The notes: a model not told the origin generated them from the letters alone. Shown: positions 18,873-29,222, counted from the first letter of the stretch. The stretch is DNA of 43,442 nt from Bacteroidales bacterium (GCA_003550725.1 PUKZ01000051.1:1-43442), one strand, 5' to 3'. Translations and numbers: made by a program.

Positions 18873-21872
18873 ATGACAAAAGCCTTTAAAATTTCGTTAA
18901 TATTCTTGTTAATATCTTCAAATTCTATTTTTGGACAAACATCAAATATATTTGGATTACGTGATAACCCTCCGGAGGTGTTTGCATTTGATAATGCCCG
19001 TATCATGGTTTCTTCAGGGAATATTTTGTTTGACGGAACTATTTTAATTCGCGATGGATTAATAGAGAATGTTGGTCAAAATATTGATATTCCTGATGAT
19101 GCCTGGGTTTTTGATTTAGAAGGTAAATATATATATCCGGGCTTTATAGAGTTGTATTCCGATATTGGTATGCCAAGTATAGATAAGCGAAATAATAACA
19201 ATAACAAGTCAGACGCTAATAGTCGAAACTCAAATTATTCCGGCAATTATCCGGGAGCCAGCAAAAGAGGTGCTTATCATAATAATCCACATGTTAGGTC
19301 GTGGTATGAGGCTGCAGGGCAATTTAAACCCGAAAAGGATAAAGCTCAGAAGATGCGTTCTCAAGGATTTACTGTTGCTCATACTATCCCTCCCTATGGA
19401 ATCTTTAAAGGGAATACTGCAGTTGTCTCTTTAGGAGAAGGTTCAGGTAAAGATCTTGTTATCAAAAGTAATGTTGCACAAGCTATCTCTTTTGATATAT
19501 CGCCAGAACTTCAGGGTGACTATCCTACTTCATTAATGGGGGTTATTGCTTTAATAAGGCAAACATTCCATGATACTGATTGGTTTTTGGATGCTCATAA
19601 AGTTTACTATGAAGATCCGGTGGGCATGAAGCAACCTGAAATAAATTTTGCTTTTGCATCATTAATTGAAGCTTACAACCGGAAACAACCCGTCATTATT
19701 TCTGCCAGAGATGAGATAGCCTCACTCAGGGCTGAAAATATAGCTAATGAATTTGATTTAAAATTATGGCTTAAAGCTAGCGGTAAAGAATATCGCCGCT
19801 TGAATGCTTTTGTCGATATAGACTATCCAATAATTGTGCCTGTTGATTTTCCGGAAAAACCGGAGGTTGACAATTTTGAAAAAACAATTGAACTATCACT
19901 GGAGTCATTAATGCATTGGGAACTTGCCCCGGAAAATCCCGCCAGGATATATAAAGAAGGTATCGATATGATTATCACTTCTGATGGAACCTGGAGCAGT
20001 GGTGAATTCCTAAAACAATTGCGTTTGACTGTTAAGAGAGGGCTGCCGGAATATGCCGCTATCGATGCCCTTACAATAAACCCTGCACGACTTTTGCAAA
20101 TTGATGAAAAATACGGGACACTTGAGAAAGGTAAAAAAGCAAATTTTTTCATAGCAGACGGCAATATTTTTGAGCCTGAAACAAAAATAGAGGAAGTTTG
20201 GATTGGAGGCAGAAAATATTCTGTAGAAAAACCTCATGAACTGACTGCTCAAGGTAAATGGCAGTTATCAGTTAATGATACTTCTGCCTATATCCTGGAA
20301 CTTAAAGGAGAAGTAGGAAATTACCAGGGCAAATTAATTGCTGACAGTAAAGAGTATGAGCTGAAAAATGCAAAATTCGACAAACAGCGAATAACCTTTA
20401 TGGCCAAGGATGTTTTTGATGTTGATGAAGAAGTTATTCGTTTCTCCGGGCAGGTTTCAGAAGAGTCAATTTATGGAATAGGAGAGAGGTCATCAGGTGA
20501 ATTTTTTAACTGGAAAGCTGAAAAAATTGACAATATGGATGATGATCATAAGCCAGAGAAAAATAATGAAAATGAAGATGAAGATGAAGCAGAAGAACAA
20601 AAAGTTTTTTCTTGTGTTTTAAGACCACCAATGGAATACGGGCTAACTGAAAAACCAAAACAAGTTGATTGTCTTCATATAAAGAACGTAACAATATGGA
20701 CACAAAGCGAGCAAGGTATACTTAAAAAAGGTGATATACTGGTAAGTAATGGAAAAATTAAAGAGGTTGGCAAAAATATTGATCCTCCTTCCGGGTGCAG
20801 GATTATAGATGCTTCAGGCAAACATCTTACACCGGGTTTGATTGATCCGCATTTGCATACCAGTATTTCGGGGCGGGTTAATGAAACAGGCAATGCAATA
20901 GTGTCAGAAACCAGGGTTAAAGATGTTTTAAATCCAAATAACATATGGATATACCGGTTACTGGCAGGGGGGCTTACAACGGCCAATCTTCTGCATGGCT
21001 CTGCTAATCCAATTGGGGGGCAGGATGCTGTTGTGAAAATGCGTTGGGGTAGCTTACCCCGGGAAATGATTTTTGAAGAAGCCAAGCCGGGACTGAAAAT
21101 GGCTTTAGGAGAAAATGTCAAAGCCATGCAAAATCGCTATCCGGATACACGCATGGGAACTGAACAAATAATAAGAGATGCTTTTTCGGCTGCAATAGAT
21201 TATAAAACTAAACGTGACAAAAAACAACAGAAGGGCTTACCATACAGGAAAGATATTCAACTGGAAGTTCTTCTGGAGGTTTTGGAAGGTGAACGTGTTG
21301 TGCATGCTCATGCATATCGTCATGATGAAATGCAAATGCTTATCAGGTTGGCTGAAGAGTTTGGTTTTACTATCAGATCTTTTGAGCATACCGTTGAAGG
21401 CTATAAAATTGCTGATGTATTGGCTGAGCATGGTGCAGCAGCGATTGTATGGACTGATTGGAGTTCATTTAAAATGGAAGCTTATGATGCTATAATATAT
21501 AATGCACGTCTTTTAAATGAACAAGGTGTACTAACTTCACTGCATTCAGATAACACCAGATTGGCGACACGCATGCACTGGGAAGCCGGTAAGATTGCCG
21601 GTACCGGGGTAAAGGAAATTGAAGCAATGAACATGATAACAATTAATCCTGCCAAAATTTTGGGTGTTGATCATCTTGTAGGCTCTATTGAGGAAGGAAA
21701 ACATGCTGATTTTGTCATTTGGAGCCAACATCCTTTAAATGGTTTTGCCTATGCCGAACAAACATGGATTGACGGGAGAAAATATTTTGACCGCAAAAAA
21801 GACAGAGAAACATTGAAAGAAGTTTTGAAATTAAAAAATAATTTAACAAATAAGGTGCTGGAAAATAATTAA
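18873..21872 (+). CDS. secreted tandem amidohydrolase, 999 aa
   Basis: Exported metal-dependent hydrolase of the amidohydrolase (imidazolonepropionase/dipeptidase-like) superfamily; substrate unknown. Seen: signal peptide 1-22 (ending FGQ). A first amidohydrolase-like module (about 30-450) in which the HxH site after the first strand is replaced (IYPGFIELYSDIG). A middle domain ending in an acidic linker rich in Asp, Glu and Asn (about 553-577). A second module (about 600-975) with the metal site intact: H660/H662 (DPHLH), H811/H813 (VHAHAYRH) and D893 (LHSDNTR). Both modules end with the usual INPA(R/K)hLg...G.hEkGK.A.F segment. The first half is therefore probably structural or regulatory. 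Followed after 40 bp by another family member, so likely an operon. Confidence 0.9.
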   Translation: MTKAFKISLIFLLISSNSIFGQTSNIFGLRDNPPEVFAFDNARIMVSSGNILFDGTILIRDGLIENVGQNIDIPDDAWVFDLEGKYIYPGFIELYSDIGMPSIDKRNNNNNKSDANSRNSNYSGNYPGASKRGAYHNNPHVRSWYEAAGQFKPEKDKAQKMRSQGFTVAHTIPPYGIFKGNTAVVSLGEGSGKDLVIKSNVAQAISFDISPELQGDYPTSLMGVIALIRQTFHDTDWFLDAHKVYYEDPVGMKQPEINFAFASLIEAYNRKQPVIISARDEIASLRAENIANEFDLKLWLKASGKEYRRLNAFVDIDYPIIVPVDFPEKPEVDNFEKTIELSLESLMHWELAPENPARIYKEGIDMIITSDGTWSSGEFLKQLRLTVKRGLPEYAAIDALTINPARLLQIDEKYGTLEKGKKANFFIADGNIFEPETKIEEVWIGGRKYSVEKPHELTAQGKWQLSVNDTSAYILELKGEVGNYQGKLIADSKEYELKNAKFDKQRITFMAKDVFDVDEEVIRFSGQVSEESIYGIGERSSGEFFNWKAEKIDNMDDDHKPEKNNENEDEDEAEEQKVFSCVLRPPMEYGLTEKPKQVDCLHIKNVTIWTQSEQGILKKGDILVSNGKIKEVGKNIDPPSGCRIIDASGKHLTPGLIDPHLHTSISGRVNETGNAIVSETRVKDVLNPNNIWIYRLLAGGLTTANLLHGSANPIGGQDAVVKMRWGSLPREMIFEEAKPGLKMALGENVKAMQNRYPDTRMGTEQIIRDAFSAAIDYKTKRDKKQQKGLPYRKDIQLEVLLEVLEGERVVHAHAYRHDEMQMLIRLAEEFGFTIRSFEHTVEGYKIADVLAEHGAAAIVWTDWSSFKMEAYDAIIYNARLLNEQGVLTSLHSDNTRLATRMHWEAGKIAGTGVKEIEAMNMITINPAKILGVDHLVGSIEEGKHADFVIWSQHPLNGFAYAEQTWIDGRKYFDRKKDRETLKEVLKLKNNLTNKVLENN

Positions 21873-21912
21873 TTAACAACCCTGTGCTGAATCACTTAAA
21901 ACATTAAAAACC

Positions 21913-23202
21913 ATGATTAAATTAAAATTAATATATCAAGTAATTTTTTCAGTATTATTTTTTATATTTTCATTGCCTGCTATTAAAGGACAAATGCCTT
22001 CGGCATTGCAGAAGGAACCTGTGGCATTGGTAAACGGAACTGTTGTTACAGTTTCGGGTGACGTAATTAAAAATGGCACGGTGGTTTTTAAAGACGGCAA
22101 GATAACAGCTGTTGGACATGATGTGGCAATACCTGATGATGCCAAAGTTAAGGATGTTAAAGGTAAATATTTATATCCCGCTATGATTCATTCGGGCACT
22201 TATCTTGGCTTAATGGAGGTTTTTAGGGTTAGTGAAACTTTAGATTTCAATGAATATGGTGATATTAACCCTAATGTAAGGGCTGAAGTTGCTTTTAATG
22301 CCGACAGCCGCCATATTTCACTGGCACGTTCACATGGTATAGCAGTGGCAGTAGTAACACCCACAGGTGGAATAATTTCAGGTATGGCCGCTGCAATGCT
22401 CACTGATGGTTGGAATTGGGAAGAGATGGTTTATAAAGCACCCCTGGGGATGGTTGTAAACTGGCCATCAATGGATAATAAAACAGAACGCGACAATGCC
22501 ATAGCTAAATTATCGGAAACTTTCAAGAAAGCACGTCGATATAATAAAGCAAAACAGGTATCCGATAAACACTTTCATTCAACCGATATAAGGTTGGAAG
22601 CAATTATCCCCGTTCTAAATGGTGATATTCCTGTTATTATAAATGTGTCGGATTACCGACAAATACAATCTGCAATTAATTGGGCTGAAAAAGAGGATAT
22701 ACAAATAATATTGTCAGGTGTTAATCAAGCTGATTTAGTAATACCGCATATAAAAGATAAAGAAATACCGGTAATAATAAACTCGGTATTTTCAGGTCCT
22801 TCACATCAATGGGAGCCTTATGATCAAACCTTCTCACTTCCGGCTAAATTGTATGAGGCCGGCATCAGGTTTTTAATATCCGGAGAAGCCTCAGCTGCAA
22901 ATATTATAAGATTGCCTAACCATGCAGCTGCTGCAGTTGCACACGGACTCCCTGAGAAAGAAGCCTTGAAAAGCATTACCCTGTATCCTGCAAAAATATT
23001 TGGCATTGACCATAGACTCGGCTCTATTGAGAAAGGAAAAGATGCATCGATTATTATTACCGATGGAAATTTACTGCACCTGACTACTCAAATTCAACAG
23101 GTTTATATCAAAGGTAGAAAATCCGATATGATGGATAAACACAAATTGTTTTATAAAAAATATAGTGAACGATACAATAGAATTAAAGAAAAATCAAACT
23201 GA
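21913..23202 (+). CDS. secreted amidohydrolase-family protein lacking the HxH site, 429 aa
   Basis: Seen: signal peptide 1-26 (ending IKGQ), the amidohydrolase beta-sandwich start (ALVNGTVVTVSGDVIKNGTV), a barrel, and the closing TLYPAKIFGIDHRLGSIEKGKDASIII segment. The metal-binding HxH after strand 1 is missing (LYPAMIHSGTYLG), as in the first half of the upstream protein. It is therefore likely a non-catalytic partner, or uses an altered site. Gap to the upstream gene is 40 bp; the stop (TGA) lies inside a small CAAACTG/CAGTTTG inverted repeat. Convergent with the flavoprotein gene 97 bp on. Confidence 0.88.
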   Translation: MIKLKLIYQVIFSVLFFIFSLPAIKGQMPSALQKEPVALVNGTVVTVSGDVIKNGTVVFKDGKITAVGHDVAIPDDAKVKDVKGKYLYPAMIHSGTYLGLMEVFRVSETLDFNEYGDINPNVRAEVAFNADSRHISLARSHGIAVAVVTPTGGIISGMAAAMLTDGWNWEEMVYKAPLGMVVNWPSMDNKTERDNAIAKLSETFKKARRYNKAKQVSDKHFHSTDIRLEAIIPVLNGDIPVIINVSDYRQIQSAINWAEKEDIQIILSGVNQADLVIPHIKDKEIPVIINSVFSGPSHQWEPYDQTFSLPAKLYEAGIRFLISGEASAANIIRLPNHAAAAVAHGLPEKEALKSITLYPAKIFGIDHRLGSIEKGKDASIIITDGNLLHLTTQIQQVYIKGRKSDMMDKHKLFYKKYSERYNRIKEKSN

Positions 23203-23299
23203 AAAACCAGTTTGCAAAAAACAATATAATTAACCAATCTAATTCAAGAAATTTTCACTGGCAGTTGATTGTGCCTTTATTATTGCTTGAGAAATCTTA

Positions 23300-24529
23300 T
23301 TATTTTACGGAAAACTGGGATATTTTTTCACCCAATTGCTTTCCATAATTAAAGCATGTTAAAAGTTCATTTTCACCCGGAGTAAATTTGATAAAAACAC
23401 CTTCTCCTTGTAAATCAAGTTTTAGATTTGTAAGATTCGAATTTATCATTTTTTTGGCTTCGCCACTCCAGCCATAAGAACCAAAAGAACCTGCAATTTT
23501 CCCTTTGTCACGTATCGGGCTAATAACACTAAATAACTTATATACAGGCAGTAAAATATTCTGGTTAATTGTAGGACAACCGACAATTACTGCATTGCTT
23601 TTGGCAACACGTTCATCAAGTTCGCCTACTGACATTGTTTCTATATCTGCTACATCTATTTCAAAATTACCTTGAGATTTAATGCCTTCGGCAATTTTTT
23701 CGGCTAATAATCCGGTTTTATTATATGCAGAAACATAAGGAATAAAAACACTGTTTTTTTCAGGTTTAACAAGTGCTTCCCTGGCATATTGTTCGGATAA
23801 ATCGACATATTTTTTCCAGTTTGTTGTCAACAATGGACCATGACCGGTAAGTATTGCATCTATTTCCAACGGACGTATTTTTTCTATAGCCTTAAGCATA
23901 AATTTACTGAAAGGTTTCAATATCACATCAAAATAATATTTAAAAGCCTCATCAAAATTTCCAACTTGGTTATCAAACATCTTATGATTGCAATAATGAG
24001 ATCCGAATGAATCACATGTAAATAGTAATTTGTCCTCTTCGAGGTAGGTATACATAGAGTCAGGCCAATGAAGATTTGGTGCAGATATGAATCGCAGGGT
24101 TTTGTTTCCCAGATCAATTGTATCGCCATCTTTTACAATGATATGATCAAAATCTTTACATAATAAATCCTTCAGGTAATTAATGGCCAATCTGCTACCT
24201 ACAACTTTAGCATTTGGTGCTAATTTTAGCAAATTGTTCAGATTTCCACTGTGATCAGGTTCAGTATGATTTAATATTATATACTCAATGTCAGCCGGGT
24301 TGGTAACTTGTTCAATTTTTTGCAAATATCTATCCCAAAACTTTTCTTTGCTGGTTTCTATAATTGCTTTTTTTTCAGCATTGATAAAAAATGAATTGTA
24401 AGTAGTGCCATATTCTGTTTCCATCACGACATCAAAAGTAACTATATCGTAATCCAGTACACCTATCCAATGAATGTCATTTTTTATTTCTAATACTTTG
24501 TTGTCAATAACCTTTTCGTTTTTTTTCAT
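23300..24529 (-). CDS. FprA-family diiron flavoprotein (NO/O2 reductase)
   Basis: A-type flavoprotein that reduces nitric oxide and/or dioxygen in anaerobes using electrons from rubredoxin or a similar carrier; cytoplasmic. 409 aa. Seen: N-terminal metallo-beta-lactamase-like domain with diiron ligands H88, E90, D92 (NHTEPDHSG), H154 (NLHWPDSM), D173 (TCDSFGSH) and H230 (TGHGPLL). The complete ligand set suggests an active centre. A C-terminal flavodoxin domain binds FMN (about 262-409, [12 protein letters not shown] and [11 protein letters not shown]). No fused rubredoxin domain. Lies 190 bp downstream of parC on the same strand. Implies an anaerobic lifestyle with oxygen or NO stress. Confidence 0.92.
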   Translation of the reverse strand: MKKNEKVIDNKVLEIKNDIHWIGVLDYDIVTFDVVMETEYGTTYNSFFINAEKKAIIETSKEKFWDRYLQKIEQVTNPADIEYIILNHTEPDHSGNLNNLLKLAPNAKVVGSRLAINYLKDLLCKDFDHIIVKDGDTIDLGNKTLRFISAPNLHWPDSMYTYLEEDKLLFTCDSFGSHYCNHKMFDNQVGNFDEAFKYYFDVILKPFSKFMLKAIEKIRPLEIDAILTGHGPLLTTNWKKYVDLSEQYAREALVKPEKNSVFIPYVSAYNKTGLLAEKIAEGIKSQGNFEIDVADIETMSVGELDERVAKSNAVIVGCPTINQNILLPVYKLFSVISPIRDKGKIAGSFGSYGWSGEAKKMINSNLTNLKLDLQGEGVFIKFTPGENELLTCFNYGKQLGEKISQFSVK

Positions 24530-24719
24530 ATTTAACTATTTTAAATTAATCAACAATAATATAATAACAATCAATATAAATAAATGCTTCAATCACTTTA
24601 ATTAAAAAAAATTAGAGGCAATAATTTTTATGGTTGTTAATTTTTGTCACAGAATTGTGATCAACTTTAAATCATTAGTTTTAACAAACAAAAATTATTT
24701 CTGTTCAATTGTCAAAATA

Positions 24720-27395
24720 TTAAAAATCAAGACTAATTTGTTTACTGTTTTCTGAGTCAAAATTTTGGTTGCTTTTTTTTACATTCGAATCAACAGGTTG
24801 TTTTAAATTATTATTACGGCTATTATTTTCTTCTTCCGGAGGTATTGGCGGGTAATGTTCTCCGGCAATCCAATCAATGTTTTCCAAATTGTGTTGTGAT
24901 ATCTTTTTCCCTCTTGCTTTTATTCCCTTAACGTCAATAAATTCTTTCAAAGGTATTTCTTCTTCAGATTTGATTTTCTTTTTTTTGGTTACCTGTGTAA
25001 TTTTTATTACCGGATCTGGGTGCAAGGAAACTTTTATAAGCTTACTTTTAGGACGTTCGCCAATGAAGTTTACTATTTTTTCAGTATATTCTGCTTCAAA
25101 TCTTTTTACATAATAATTATTTTTTTCTCCATCAAAATAAATTGCTGTCACAATTATTCCGGGTTCAAATTTTTCCATTATCAAAGGCTCTTCATCAAAA
25201 TGGCTTGAGATGTCATAGTTCATAAGCCTGTATGATCCCGAAGAAAATATGGTCAATATTTTTTCATCTCCTTTAAATGAGCCTATATATTGACCTCTTT
25301 TATCAACATTAAGTCTTAATACAGTTTTATCAAACCATATATGTTGAGCATCCAGTGTTGGTTTACCTTTATCTTTGAGTACAATTTTTCTGATATTGTG
25401 TCGTGTAAGGATATTGCCTGAAGCATTTCGGCTCTTGATAGCTAATTCACTAAAGTCAAGATCGAAAACCGGTTTTTTCAGTTTTGGTTTATGCCGCAAG
25501 TTGACGGTAACCACTTCTGCTTCTCCGTTTGGATTAGCAGTTAAATAAAGCACTTTTGAGCCTTTTGTTCCCTTGGTAAGATCATACTCACGGTCGCGTG
25601 TTATTCCCTTTATTGCAAAACGTTTCATAAGAGCCTTGCCGTTATGACCATCCTGATAAATCATATTATAAATGGTACGGTCATCATTACGTTTAAAAAC
25701 TGCAATATGTATAATGTCTTTTCCGACAAATACCTTTTCATTGACTTTGGTAACAATAAAGGTGCCATCTCTTCTAAATACTATAATATCATCAATGTCT
25801 GAGCAATCGCAAACATACTCGTCTTTTTTCAGGCCGGTACCCGCAAAACCTTCTATGCGATTGACATAAAGTTTTTGATTGGTAGCAGCAACACGTGTAG
25901 CTTCAATATAGTCAAAATATCTTATTTCAGTTTTCCGCTCCCTGCCTTTTCCGAATTTTTTCTTAATAAATTTGAAATAATCAATGGCATATTCAATAAG
26001 GTTATCAAGATTTTTGTTTACACTTTCGAGTTCATTTTCAAGATTTTTAATTAGTTCGTCAGCCTTTAAACTGTCGTATTTTGAAATTCGTTTAATTCTG
26101 ATCTCGGTAAGCTTTACTATATCGTTCTGAGTAATTTCTCTGTAAAACCTATCTTTATAGCTGTCTAATCCTTTATTGATTGCATCTAAAACACTTTCCC
26201 ATGTTTCACACTCTTCAATATCGCGGTAAATCCTGTTTTCGATAAAGATTTTCTCAAGGCTTGAAAACATGTGCTGTTCAAGCAATTCATGCTTTTTTAT
26301 TTCAAGTTCTTTTTTTAATAGTTGAACTGTATTGTCGGTAGATATTTTAAGAATATCATTAATGCTCAAAAAACAAGGTTTACCTTCTTTTATTACACAA
26401 CAATTAGGAGAAATGCTAACCTCACAATCAGTAAAAGCATATAATGCATCTATGGCCTGATCAGGAGAAATCCCGGCTGATAAGCTTATAACGATTTCAA
26501 CATTTTCGGCTGTATTGTCTTCAATTTTTTTTATTTTGATTTTACCTTTATCATTAGCATTAAGTATGCTTTCAATTAAACTTCCGGTGGTTGTTCCAAA
26601 AGGTATTTCGGTAATGGTAAGGGTTTTTTTGTCGATAATATTTATTTTGGCCCTTATTCTAACTCTACCACCTCTTTGGCCGTTGTTGTATTTGGTAAAA
26701 TCTGCCATTCCTCCTGTTGGAAAATCAGGAAGTAAATCAGGTGTTTTACCTCTAAGATATTTAATTGAACTATCGAGTAATTCGTTGAAATTATGCGGCA
26801 ATATTTTTGAAGCAAGTCCAACAGCTATTCCCTCAACACCTTGCGCCAAAAGTAAAGGAAATTTTACAGGCAAAACTTCTGGCTCTTTGTTTCTACCATC
26901 ATAAGATTTTTTCCAGGTAGTTGTCTTGGGGTTAAAAACAACTTCAAGCGCAAATTTTGACGGGCGGGCTTCAATATACCTGGGAGCAGCCGGACTGTCG
27001 CCTGTAATTATGTTTCCCCAGTTGCCTTGTGTATCAACAAGGATATCTTTTTGCCCAAGCTGAACTAAGGCATCCCCTATAGATGCATCGCCGTGTGGAT
27101 GATATTTCATAGTATGACCTATGATATTGGCAACTTTATTGTATCGGACGTCATCCAGCTCTTTCATAGCATGAAGTATGCGGCGCTGAACAGGCTTTAA
27201 ACCATCTCGTATTTCAGGAACTGCCCTCTCAAGTATAACATATGAAGCATAATCCAAAAACCAATCTTTGTACATCCCTGATAAACGAGTGGTTCTTAAT
27301 CCATGATCCTCAACAGGCAGATCCTGCTTGTCATCTCCCGAATCAAATTGATCTTTATTATTCGTTGTTTGATTATATTTATCTTGTTCGCTCAT
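24720..27395 (-). CDS. parC: DNA topoisomerase IV subunit A
   Basis: Breakage-rejoining subunit of a type IIA topoisomerase (chromosome decatenation), 891 aa. Seen: RDGLKPVQRRILHAM (63-77), KYHPHGDASIGDAL (97-110, the quinolone-resistance region), active-site Y140 in AAPRYIEAR, a long coiled-coil section (about 455-500), and a C-terminal beta-propeller-like region from about 540, with an Asn/Gln/Ser-rich hydrophilic tail. Length and N-terminal sequence match the Bacteroidota ParC rather than GyrA. Its partner ParE is not in the window; the ATPase subunit at 34383 looks like GyrB. A -7 box lies about 40 bp upstream. Confidence 0.9.
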   Translation of the reverse strand: MSEQDKYNQTTNNKDQFDSGDDKQDLPVEDHGLRTTRLSGMYKDWFLDYASYVILERAVPEIRDGLKPVQRRILHAMKELDDVRYNKVANIIGHTMKYHPHGDASIGDALVQLGQKDILVDTQGNWGNIITGDSPAAPRYIEARPSKFALEVVFNPKTTTWKKSYDGRNKEPEVLPVKFPLLLAQGVEGIAVGLASKILPHNFNELLDSSIKYLRGKTPDLLPDFPTGGMADFTKYNNGQRGGRVRIRAKINIIDKKTLTITEIPFGTTTGSLIESILNANDKGKIKIKKIEDNTAENVEIVISLSAGISPDQAIDALYAFTDCEVSISPNCCVIKEGKPCFLSINDILKISTDNTVQLLKKELEIKKHELLEQHMFSSLEKIFIENRIYRDIEECETWESVLDAINKGLDSYKDRFYREITQNDIVKLTEIRIKRISKYDSLKADELIKNLENELESVNKNLDNLIEYAIDYFKFIKKKFGKGRERKTEIRYFDYIEATRVAATNQKLYVNRIEGFAGTGLKKDEYVCDCSDIDDIIVFRRDGTFIVTKVNEKVFVGKDIIHIAVFKRNDDRTIYNMIYQDGHNGKALMKRFAIKGITRDREYDLTKGTKGSKVLYLTANPNGEAEVVTVNLRHKPKLKKPVFDLDFSELAIKSRNASGNILTRHNIRKIVLKDKGKPTLDAQHIWFDKTVLRLNVDKRGQYIGSFKGDEKILTIFSSGSYRLMNYDISSHFDEEPLIMEKFEPGIIVTAIYFDGEKNNYYVKRFEAEYTEKIVNFIGERPKSKLIKVSLHPDPVIKITQVTKKKKIKSEEEIPLKEFIDVKGIKARGKKISQHNLENIDWIAGEHYPPIPPEEENNSRNNNLKQPVDSNVKKSNQNFDSENSKQISLDF

Positions 27396-27435
27396 TAAAT
27401 TATATTAATAGAAAAACTTGCATGAAAAATCACTG

Positions 27436-27443
27436 CAAAATTA
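27436..27443 (-). promoter_or_regulatory. -7 box (TAATTTTG on minus strand) for parC
   Basis: CAAAATTA on the plus strand reads TAATTTTG on the minus strand, an exact TAnnTTTG match 41 bp before the parC start. No clear -33 box. Confidence 0.45.
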
Positions 27444-27475
27444 TTGTTTTTTAAACTAGAATTTCATATATCCAA

Positions 27476-27625
27476 TAAGACTTTAACCCTGTTGAATATT
27501 TGTTTTCTTTATTCATCTGGTTATCAGACAATTTGTCTAAAAGAACAGGGATTTTAAGCTTGTATTGAACGAAGTGAAATAACTCAAAGATTTGAATTCC
27601 TGAACGTTACTCTTTGTGTTTTCTC
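27476..27625. repeat. dispersed ~150-bp intergenic repeat, copy 1
   Basis: Aligns without gaps (offset 12449) to 39925-40074, from TAAGACTTTAACCCTGTTG through the best-conserved block CTTGTATTGAACGAAGTGAA (27559-27578) and on to the CGTTACTCTT region; about 80% identical by eye. Both copies contain an inverted repeat around CCCTGTT/AACAGGG. This copy has no terminal inverted repeats or visible target duplication. It fills the middle of the 370-bp gap between the divergent parC and DUF2027-Smr genes. Confidence 0.75.
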
Positions 27626-27714
27626 TCAAAGTATTGGTATTTGTGTGAATTTTTATCAATTTATGCTGTACAGAAAAGTGTAAACATTACATTAATTTTT
27701 GAATAATAGTTTTA

Positions 27715-27722
27715 TATTTTTG
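27715..27722 (+). promoter_or_regulatory. -7 box (TATTTTTG) for the DUF2027-Smr gene
   Basis: Exact TAnnTTTG match 43 bp before the ATG. A TTTG at 27698-27701 lies closer than the usual -33 spacing. Confidence 0.4.
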
Positions 27723-27765
27723 TATCCACTTCAATAATTATTTACATTTATTAAAATCAAAAAAC

Positions 27766-28857
27766 ATGAAATTTAAAATAGGTGACCGGGTGAGTTTTCT
27801 GGATGATAAGGGCGGAGGTATAGTAACAAAAATAGTTGATGAAAACATTGTACATGTTTCAATAGAAGAGGGTTTTGAAATTCCAACTTCGGTATCTGAC
27901 CTGATTCTTACTTCACCTGCCGGTACTAATATGCCAAAGGGAAATGATCATGAGAGTGTTATTGAGCAAGATGATATTTCACAAAACGATGAAAATATTT
28001 CACCTCTTAATATTATAGAGAGTAATGATGATATATCCGGAGAAGGTATTTATTTTGCAATTGTACCTGAGAGTCAGGATACTCCTTTGGCAAGAAACTT
28101 AATACTTTATTTGATTAATCATACCGATTATCAAATATTATATAGTTTATTTACCAATGAGTCGGGTTTGTTTTACGGATTTGATTTCGGTTATTTGGAA
28201 CCACAGTCAAAAGTGCTTTTAGAAAATATTGGAAGAGCTAAAATAGAAAATTGGGTAAATGCACTTGTACAGGTTGTTTTTTTCGCAGAGGGAAAAACAA
28301 CTATACTTAATCCTATAAGTCAGTTCATTAATTTTAAGCCTGTAAAAACATACAAAGAAGATGCATTTAAACATTACGATATAATTGATAGCAAGGCTAT
28401 ATTGATAGAATTGGGGCTAACAAAAGATCAAACAGTTAACCCTTATATGCCGAAGCCTGTTTCTGCAGATAACATGCAAATTCTAAAAGAGAAGCTGACT
28501 TTGGAAGAGAAGCCGAAAGATGAAAATAAAAAGGCAAAAACGTTTTTGGATAAACATAAAATCGATGAAAAGATTGCAGAGGTTGACTTACACATTCATA
28601 ACTTAATTGACGATTTTACTAATTATAGTAATTATGATCTTATAAATATTCAGGTCGATTATTTTCAGAGGTGTATTGAGCAAGCAATAAAAGATAAATT
28701 ATTAAAGGTTATTTTTATTCATGGTGTTGGTGAAGGCGTTTTAAAAGATGAGATTATTAAACATTTAAAAAAAACAGAGGGTATTCAATACTATGATGCG
28801 CCATATAGTCGTTATGGAATGGGTGCTACAGAAGTATTTTTTTTCAGGAACAAATAA
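27766..28857 (+). CDS. DUF2027 and Smr domain protein, 363 aa
   Basis: Seen: an N-terminal small beta-rich DUF2027-type region (about 1-50, FKIGDRVSFLDDKGGGIV); an acidic linker (about 60-85); a middle beta domain (about 90-210); and a C-terminal Smr domain (about 270-360) with VDLHIH (273-278, the LDxH nuclease signature) and the FIHGVGEGVLK motif. Known: Smr domains occur in MutS2 and in stand-alone proteins with DNA- or RNA-cleaving activity. Inferred: a nucleic-acid nuclease or binding protein. The RNase P RNA gene begins directly after the stop codon. Confidence 0.9.
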   Translation: MKFKIGDRVSFLDDKGGGIVTKIVDENIVHVSIEEGFEIPTSVSDLILTSPAGTNMPKGNDHESVIEQDDISQNDENISPLNIIESNDDISGEGIYFAIVPESQDTPLARNLILYLINHTDYQILYSLFTNESGLFYGFDFGYLEPQSKVLLENIGRAKIENWVNALVQVVFFAEGKTTILNPISQFINFKPVKTYKEDAFKHYDIIDSKAILIELGLTKDQTVNPYMPKPVSADNMQILKEKLTLEEKPKDENKKAKTFLDKHKIDEKIAEVDLHIHNLIDDFTNYSNYDLINIQVDYFQRCIEQAIKDKLLKVIFIHGVGEGVLKDEIIKHLKKTEGIQYYDAPYSRYGMGATEVFFFRNK

Positions 28858-29222
28858 AAAAGCAAGCCGACCTGTTGCTGCATTTAAAGGCATGCAGAGG
28901 AAAGTCCGGGCAACACAGAGCATCATACTTCCTAACGGGAAGCCGGCATGCCCTTATTTGGGTGGTGTCGAGAGATAGTGCCACAGAAAATTACCGCCCC
29001 GACATTTTTGTTCGGGGTAAGGGTGAAAACGTGAGGTAAGAGCTCATGACCTTTACGGGAGACCGTAAAGGGGGGCAAACCTTATGAGTTGAAAGGTCAA
29101 ATATACCGGGGCTTGAGTGTTGCTCGCACAAACCCGGAGGGTAGACCGTTTGAGGTAGGGTGTGAACCCTGCCCTAGATAAATAACAGGATAAAACAGAA
29201 CCCGGCTTATTGGCTTGCTTTT
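28858..29222 (+). ncRNA. rnpB: RNase P RNA (bacterial type A)
   Basis: Catalytic RNA that trims the 5' leader of tRNA precursors. Seen: P1 formed by AAGCAAGCC (28860-28868) with GGCTTGCTT (29212-29220); conserved region I GAGGAAAGTCCGGGC (28898-28912); the P4 segment ACAGAAAATTACCGCC (28983-28998); GGGTGAAAACGTGAGGTAAG (29020-29040); and the 3' conserved AGAACCCGGCTTAT (29197-29210). About 363 nt, the usual size. Its 5' end lies within a few bases of the DUF2027-Smr stop, so it is either co-transcribed and processed or has a promoter inside that gene. Confidence 0.96.

Noticed and set aside
23197-23216. CAAACTG/CAGTTTG hairpin at the end of the second amidohydrolase gene as a terminator
   Set aside because: The stem is only 7 bp, overlaps the stop codon and is followed by As rather than Ts on the plus strand.
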